NCBI RefSeq assembly: GCF_026151205.1 | Contig: NC_087074.1 | Span: forward strand, 4,342,001-4,406,000 | Reading direction: 5' to 3' | Source: Bolinopsis microptera | Lineage: Eukaryota > Ctenophora > Tentaculata > Lobata > Bolinopsidae | Length of the DNA: 64,000 nucleotides | Made by a program: the position numbers and the translations under genes | Notes under the pieces: model-generated | What the model was told of the DNA's origin: nothing | The model's input: only the letters and a program-made list of their open reading frames with translations | Databases searched by the model: none | In this document: piece after piece, positions 57,406 through 64,000 of the stretch | Layout of the letters: the number at the start of each line of letters is the position of its first letter | Numbering within the stretch: position 1 is the first letter of the stretch

Positions 57406-57690
57406 TTACGGCATACAGCAAACCTTGTGTAAAAAAATGTGATAAACAATATGCTTTAAAAAAAATTCGTTAAAAACTTTAAGAACACGATGCCCCGCCC
57501 CGTTGTCTAAAGTGACAATTTTGGGACTTTGACGGGCTATAACTTTCGCTAGGAGCAGCCATTTCCCCAAAACTTGGTACCATATGACTCTACTCAATGA
57601 GACCTTTCCAATGATGTATAATATGTTGGGTTTTGAGACATAAAATGTTCACCCGCAAGTTGATGCTCTTAGTACATACACTATTATATA
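57406..57690 (-). repeat. Dispersed repeat, copy 2 (inverted)
   Basis: Reverse-complement match to 47841-48120, including ACCCGCAAGTTGATGCTCTT and AGAACACGATGCCCCGCCCC. Confidence 0.8.
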
Positions 57691-57699
57691 TAAAAGTGA

Positions 57700-59097
57700 T
57701 TTAGCACGTTTGGACATTTGTGGCAAATATTATAATGAATTTTTAATTTTGAATACAGCTTTGACGGTTTACTGGTTTTCATAGTTGCTTTACTTTCATA
57801 ATTTAAACATGTTTTGTGTTTGCTCTCAGCTCTAGTTCTTACCAAAATAAAATTCAGTTTCATTATTGTAGGTTTACAACCTACCAGGACGCGCGCCGAG
57901 TTGGAGTCGTCGACGGTCCAATATATGGAACAGATATTTTACGAGTATCACCCGTTAATTTCATTATCGAGTAAATACTTATATACTTATTATTAAGTGG
58001 CTTTAGCAGCTGTTCAATATGTTATATATTATATTATTTGGTGTTTATGTTAACAGGCGATGTTTGTACAATGCAATGCAATTCAATTTTTCAAAATTGT
58101 CCATGTCCGCGTTAATACGGCACAAAGAAGCATTACTGGCAATTTTGTCCTTTACCCTCCTACATAATTTGAACATTTTTGTGGCTAGCTCAATGCTCAT
58201 GTCATTGAACAACATCTGAATTAATGTGTATTTAGTATTAAAAGATTCAGTAAGTTATCTTTTCGTGTACGCTGTATTCACATAGCCATGTGTATACTGC
58301 AAGCGAGAGGGCTCTGGTTAGAGCAATACGCTGTACATTGTAGTTAGTAAATGCAAACCAAACCTTTTCGATCCGATCAGCCGCGCGCCGAACCAGTGTT
58401 GCACTTTGCACTTTGCACTTGTCCATTGTCATACGTTGTATGACCCGCCGCGCACTCGTGCGCGGCTCCCCTGTATCGTCAGGACGATCATCAATCATAA
58501 AGTGAAACGACCGTGGGGATCACGACGTTATACAATGTTGCATTAGGTAAACATTTTTTTCTTCATTTTTGAGTGTAAATTAATTTATTAATTTATCACA
58601 AATTATTTTATTATAATAACACCACTTATGTGAAATGGTTATTTTGACTTTAAATATATTTACTAAATATGAATTGATCGTGGGTATAAAATAAAATTTG
58701 TTTTATACTAAAATTTGTTTTATTAAATGTGTAATTAGTACAAAGTATGTGCAATATAAATATTAAATAGTCCAACTCGGCCTCGGCACACGTCTTGGTA
58801 AGTCATTAAAACTTATAATATACTATGTTTATAAACACTAATAAGCCTGGAGTCCTCAGGTAAGGTTGCCCTACACTGTACTGATATGTTATGTACTGTG
58901 CCGCTATTTTCTATTTTTGTAACCATTGCGCGGCGCGAGGTTATTTAATGTTTAATTGGGATAACAGTCCACAACTGATATTGAATCGAGCGCTCAAATT
59001 ACACATTCACCGTTCAAGTCGCCACCCAATTTCTCGATTTCCGTTTTCTATAATCGATCTGTGGATTTTCTGACTCTCTGACCGTCATTTATTGGTG
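57700..59097. promoter_or_regulatory. GC-punctuated upstream region of the 59.1-kb gene
   Basis: Otherwise AT-rich sequence with several CpG-rich patches (GACGCGCGCCGAG near 57889, AGCCGCGCGCCGAACC near 58379, a perfect palindrome at 58448-58465, GCGCGGCGCGAGG near 58927). Presumably the promoter side of the gene starting at 59098. A minus-strand ORF of 83 codons (58247-58498) has no recognised domain. Confidence 0.35.
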
Positions 59098-62000
59098 ATG
59101 GACTCTCCAGAAATGCTGTCGCAAAAGAATGCTGCATTAACTGCTGCTCTGAGTTCGCCATCGGGCGAAATGAGTCAGGTAAACCGAATCATCCAACGGA
59201 CATCAATGTTGCTTTCGATTTGCGATCTGCTTTCATTAGCCTGTGAAATGTGATTATTTTCATGGTTTGTTTTTCCATACATTTTTTCTTCACCAAACAC
59301 ATCACAGGTTTTAAGTCAGCTGATAAAGTCAGAGTCTATCCCTGAGTCGCACATTTCTCCAGTTATCCCTCTACCCTCACATTCTCCAATGCTTCTAGAC
59401 CAGCAAACCCTCCCTGTTACTCCTACACCTACCAGTGTTATGTCACCTGAAACTTTCTTGGCATTTTCTCAAGCATACAGTCTCTTCAATACTCCGTCTC
59501 CAAGTAACAAGTTTTAAACATTTCACCAGTTTCTTTGTAGCTTTTAACCCCGTTAGTACTATGCTAATCTTGCGAAGAAGACCAACTGTAACTTGTTATT
59601 TTAATAACATAACTTTCAGAAGAAGATGGTTTCAGTCAAGCTGGCACACCAGCAACAACATCTGTAAAACCTGTCATTGACCTTGATCTCAGCTCGCCAC
59701 AAGACACCGTAATCGACTCTCCCATCGTACTCAAACAAGTTCGTAAATATCAGAGTTTTACAATGTGCGACACCCATCATTTCAAAGAAAGTGATGCATT
59801 TGATAAGATGCTTAGTACTAATTTATAATGCATTTCCAATTTTCATTGCCTTGCCTTGGAATTGAAAACATAGGAAAATGTTTGGGCGACATGCATATGG
59901 TCAAGTTCGGAGACAACCTGTACATTTTTTACTTTTTTAGAAGTGTGTGGTGGAGCCAGCTCAACACAGAATGAAACTCCCTGATTATAAGGCTGACAAG
60001 ACATTTTTCAGGACTTTCTCTGAGTAAAAAAAAAATTAAAAGGTTGAACGGTTGAGCAGATACAGGTGGTATTAAACAAACCCTTAAAAGGTGGAGATTA
60101 AAGGTGGAGACTGGCTCTGGTTGAAGAAACTTTTGATTAAGGTGGAAAAGGTTATTGGTAACACAAACTACATCAAATTTGCAATCTGATGGCTTTATCA
60201 ATATTTTATTTAAGTGCTCAACCGAGGTGGAGAAATTAAATGCACTTTTCAAAGCTGCTCAACCGGGGGTGGAGAAAGGTTTAGAGAGTTCTAGGTTAGC
60301 TAGAAAGTTGCGTCTCGGCCTTTTCTACTTCCCGTTAAATTTTGTTTTTTCCATTGACGCTCAACAGGGTGGAGATCTTTCATTAAGAAACAGTAAAAAG
60401 CCTACATTAAACATGCCTAAATTCATTGGTTTTATCACTAATTCTAATCTGCTCTGTTAACTGCTACTGTAGGGGATCATAAAACTGTTATCCCTTCTGT
60501 CTTAAAGCAAAGTGTTCTAGCAAATGAAAAAACTATCAAAGTTGTGAAAAGGTGCTCAACAAGGTGGAGAAATTGTTGATTAAACATTAAAACATTAAAA
60601 AATGCATTAAAACTGGCCCCACCGGGTTGAGTTGAGCTTTGGCAGTTGATTTCTGGAAGAAATAACATTGGGTGACCCTTTAGCATGTATACAACTCATC
60701 AAACTAGCCATCAACCACTCAACCGCGGTGGAGAACCTTGACTTCTGAGGTCAAATTTACGCCAAAATTTGCCAAATTTGAGTCTCCACCTATGTTGAGT
60801 GTACTTTTCAGCAAGGATGCCTTGTAATATGAGTTGGTAGATGATTTAGAATCATTGGTATTGCAAATGGACTGCCACAGTCACTCTACAGCTCCTAAAC
60901 TACAGAATAACAGATTTTGAACTGCATGTTATGCTGTCTCCACCTCGGTTGAGCCGATTCTGAGGATCCTATTCTATGAAATATGATTGGTATAACCCAT
61001 AATATTAAATATTAAGACTTTGGAGCAATTAAAAAGCATGAGAGGGTTAGTTCTAGTCACTTATATTAGCTCATGTAGTCAGTGAGCTGCTCCACCTGTG
61101 TTGAGCAGACAAACCTGCTCAACCGGCACTTTTTGAGTACCCACCTGTCTTACGTAACTTTAAATTGTGAAATTTGGAGTAAATATTTTTTTCATAAGTG
61201 ATTTACAGCTCCTTTATTTTTGTAATTTTCAGGTGGCCACTGTCTCCACCAAGGTTGAGTTATTTAAATTTTGAACCCAGATATCATTATAGAAAGGTTA
61301 GGAGTATAATATCTGAAGAGCCTGTACCCCTTGGACTGTCAGAGGAATTATAATTAATTTTACCGTTTATGGCAGTGAAATGAGTGTAATTAGTGACTGA
61401 TTTTATGTACAAGTTGTCTCCGAACTTGACCATATGCACATCCATAGATTACAGCAATAAGGTATTTTGTGTAATAACTTCTACTGTATGTTTGCTTAAA
61501 CATGTTATAACAATAATTTCTCTCACACAGGAAAAGATTGAGCCTCGTAAGAGTGATTGTTCGGTAGCCAGTTTACTTGATAGAGATCTCACCGACTGTA
61601 ACCGCCAGCCTACCATCCCCTCAAGTTTCACCGAATTCGAAACTTACACTCAACAAAAATCTCAAGTTGTAACCCAAATCTCAGCTGCAGCGGATAGTCC
61701 AGTGTTTTCTGAATCTTTCTTGACTGACGGCAAAACTGAGAGCAAACCTTCAGATAGCAAGTCAGACAAATCAGAACAGAGGCCGAATTCTGGCATTAGA
61801 ACTCCTCCAATGGAATCACTTTCAGATCAGGCAGAGAAACTTATAAAAACTCCTATCTATGATCTATCCCGCCCCATTACAGGCCAATGTTTGCGACAAC
61901 AAAACAACACAAATATCTCTGAGAAATTGCGTGACCTGCGAATATCCTGTCAGGTCCCCATGGAAATACCGTGTAAGACTTCAACTCAGCAGGGTGATTT

Positions 62001-64000
62001 CACACTTCTTGGCATGGAGTTCGCTACTGTCCCCCAAGGACTTTTAAGCGGTTCAAGAGAGCGCCATAAAGTTACCTCAGATGTAGGCTCTAGTTCTAAC
62101 TCTCCTCAAATTACCCAAAAAGGAGATCGGAATGAGAATAATTTCAAATTTAACAAAAGTAACGAGAATTTCGGGAATCCGTCTGACGGTTTTGGTGCTT
62201 CTCAACTGGAAATTCCCTTTTCTCAGCTTGATGGTAGATATGACAGTGGAAAGTTTCCCAGTCAACCAGATTCCAACGGGAGCCAAGAAAACAATTCTTA
62301 TCACAGATTGGAAAGCCCTTCTAATCAGTCTCTCAGAGCCAGAGGTTACCGTGCCAAAACTAAGATATCTGTAAGTGCAAGTGGTCCACTGTTTTTTTTG
62401 TTATTTTAGTCAATATTCATACTTGTTATTGTATTTATTATCCTTTATTCAAATGGAATAAGTTTCCCTCGGCGAGACTCTTTACTTATTTGTTTAAATC
62501 TTTTTTTTTCAGAAAAACATAGTTCAGCGGGCAGCAGTAATGAACGAAATTTGTACTACTTTTAAATTGTGTCAGAAGAATGTCAGGGTTTGCAGATCTA
62601 TGACTGGTAATTAACTATAAATGTTGTGATATGATATACAATGTACATATTCAAAGATTTGTGATCATATTGACTTTTATTATCATTTCCAATTTCGGTA
62701 TGATCGATAAACAGCCAATTTACATTAGATCGGCTCAAAGCTTACATCTTTACCCACTCTTTCTCACCATTAAAGTTTCATCCTATCGCTTTTAAAGAAA
62801 TAATTTTACAGTGTATCGTAAGATGACAGACTCTAGGATGGTAATCAGAGGTAAGCTGATGGAGTGTAGTCAACTGATGGGTTCTATCAAGATACAGAAC
62901 CGTAAAGATCATGATAGAGCACAAGCTGACTGTAAGATTATTTTACTTTTGTTATTTTTATTAAAAATTAGCTTTAATCTTAAGAGTTAAGATACAGCAA
63001 CCAAAATTCGATAAAATCACTTACAAATGAACAAATATCAGGTCCTTCAAATGCAAAAATTATTTGAATCATTTACTTGTATTAACTGTAAATCAATACC
63101 CGATTTATTGGAAGTTTTGATTCACCATGAATATTCATTATTATTGGTAAATTAAATTGTAAAATATCCAAGTCACGTGATCACAGGCAAAGTAACACCG
63201 AAGCTGTACCCGCGACTGATGTCAGAACTGGAAAAAGAGCTAAACTCCCTGACTAAAGTTTACATGCAGTACAGAGATATAGTACTGAATCTCCGGGAAC
63301 TCTACACCGAGAACAAACCTAACTTATCAGAGAACAAACCTAACTTATCAGAGACCAAACCTAATGTGAAGGAGGTAGACCTTACAGATATTAGGGGTAC
63401 TGTGTTGACTAAGCGGAAGCAGAGTAGAGGGAGAACGAAGAAGGAATCAACAGAAAAGAATAAACCTTACAGAAGAGAAGCGCTGTGAGTAACCAATGCT
63501 TTTCTTCCAATTTCCATGTCATCCCTGATAGTTATTTTATTTGTTTGTCTAAATGCTGCTGTAGTCTTGTTCTTGATGTTATGGTCAGTTTAAAGTACAT
63601 CTTAGTCAACTGTAAATGACGGAGATATTAGAGTGGCCGCCCAATTTAACAATTTGGGTACCTTGCATTGTCCTTATATCAAAAATGTTTGAAATTGCGG
63701 TCCAAACTTATTCACTATTTCAAATTTTTTACATACGTTTCACTATCAGATGCATTGTACAAGGTGAAGTTGTCTCCGAGAAACCCAGGAAATCAAGGAA
63801 ATCAAGGAAGACTGCGGAGAAAGCAAAGCAACTGTCTCCGTCTAGGACAACTCAACTCGTCCAGGAAGCTATACCTCCAATCACTCCGGACACAAGTCAT
63901 CAGCAGAATCAGTCTAGAAGGTTCAAACCCATTCAACCGAAACCAGAAATCCAATATCAAACGATAATGGTGAACGTCAAGTCGCCGAAAAAGTTGGCTG
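59098..64000 (+). CDS. Unknown Ser/Pro-rich, probably nuclear protein; 3' end beyond window
   Basis: Exons 59098-59178 (ATG, MDSPEMLSQKNAALTAALSS), 59308-59503, 59620-59738, 61531-62370, 62513-62606, 62812-62931, 63187-63484 and 63750 to the window edge. All junction phases agree. The product so far exceeds 660 residues. The N-terminal half is disordered and rich in S, P, T and Q. It has a SUMO-interacting-type motif PVIDLDL and two SUMO-acceptor-type sites (IKSE, LKQE). The middle (exons 5-7) is probably helical (LYPRLMSELEKELNSLTKVY). Exon 7 has a small repeat, ENKPNLSENKPNLSETKPN, then a basic stretch (KRKQSRGRTKKE). Exon 8 is basic (KPRKSRKSRKTAEKAK) and open to the edge. No family is recognised. 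Nuclear location is inferred from the basic patches. Confidence 0.75.
60040..61260. repeat. Cluster of an 18-bp dyad motif in an intron
   Basis: GCTCAACCNNGGTGGAGA or its reverse complement occurs at about 60216, 60257, 60359, 60554, 60617 (partial), 60718, 60782, 60936, 61089 and 61242, with further half sites at 60040-60115 and 61117. The two halves (CTCAACC / GGTGGAG) are near inverted repeats of each other. Sequence between the copies is unrelated, so this is not a tandem array. Confidence 0.8.

Overview
The window is eukaryotic and almost certainly from an animal. It is AT-rich, protein genes are split by GT-AG introns, and there are animal-specific genes: a FANK1-like fibronectin/ankyrin protein, a Shaker-type voltage-gated K+ channel, MTFP1, a rhodopsin-like GPCR and a cholinesterase-type carboxylesterase. 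Intronless channel, GPCR and esterase genes, short TTAGGG-type repeats and non-LTR retrotransposons would suit an early-branching animal such as a cnidarian or placozoan. The sequence alone does not settle the phylum.

Layout. From 347 to 9790 (minus) I assemble eight exons, all with matching splice phases, into a multi-pass membrane protein of no recognised family that continues past the left edge. An intronless carboxylesterase (2678-4426, minus) sits in its 6.5-kb intron. From 9.8 to 12 kb there are satellite arrays: a 22-bp unit in about 40 copies, and a 35-bp unit carrying a perfect CRE palindrome five times at exact 35-bp spacing. From 15.6 to 35.2 kb (plus) lies a FANK1 gene whose introns hold three related candidate first exons, a (GA)n tract, large minisatellites and an intronless Kv channel (28341-29912).

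From 36.2 to 43.3 kb on the minus strand are a large low-complexity protein exon with a C-terminal KEN box, intact MTFP1, and a seven-exon unknown gene with three exons of 24-39 nt. A 38-bp higher-order repeat array then separates that gene from a plus-strand GPCR (45403-46605). From 47 to 57.7 kb the sequence is mostly mobile-element debris: a LINE reverse transcriptase, an RNase H-bearing retroelement relic split by a hAT-like MITE with 8-bp target duplications, a Ulp1/C48-type protease ORF, and dispersed or tandem repeats. From 59.1 kb to the right edge is a plus-strand gene for an unrecognised Ser/Pro-rich nuclear-looking protein. One of its introns holds a dense cluster of an 18-bp dyad motif.

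The most striking theme is that three minisatellites have a repeat unit that contains a real exon/intron junction with an AG|GT core (acceptor near 9024, donors at 26628 and 32368). Each array looks like repeated duplication of a splice site. A second theme is intronless genes nested on the same strand inside introns of larger genes.

Gene models were assembled by eye from splice sites, phase agreement and translation; nothing was aligned or searched.
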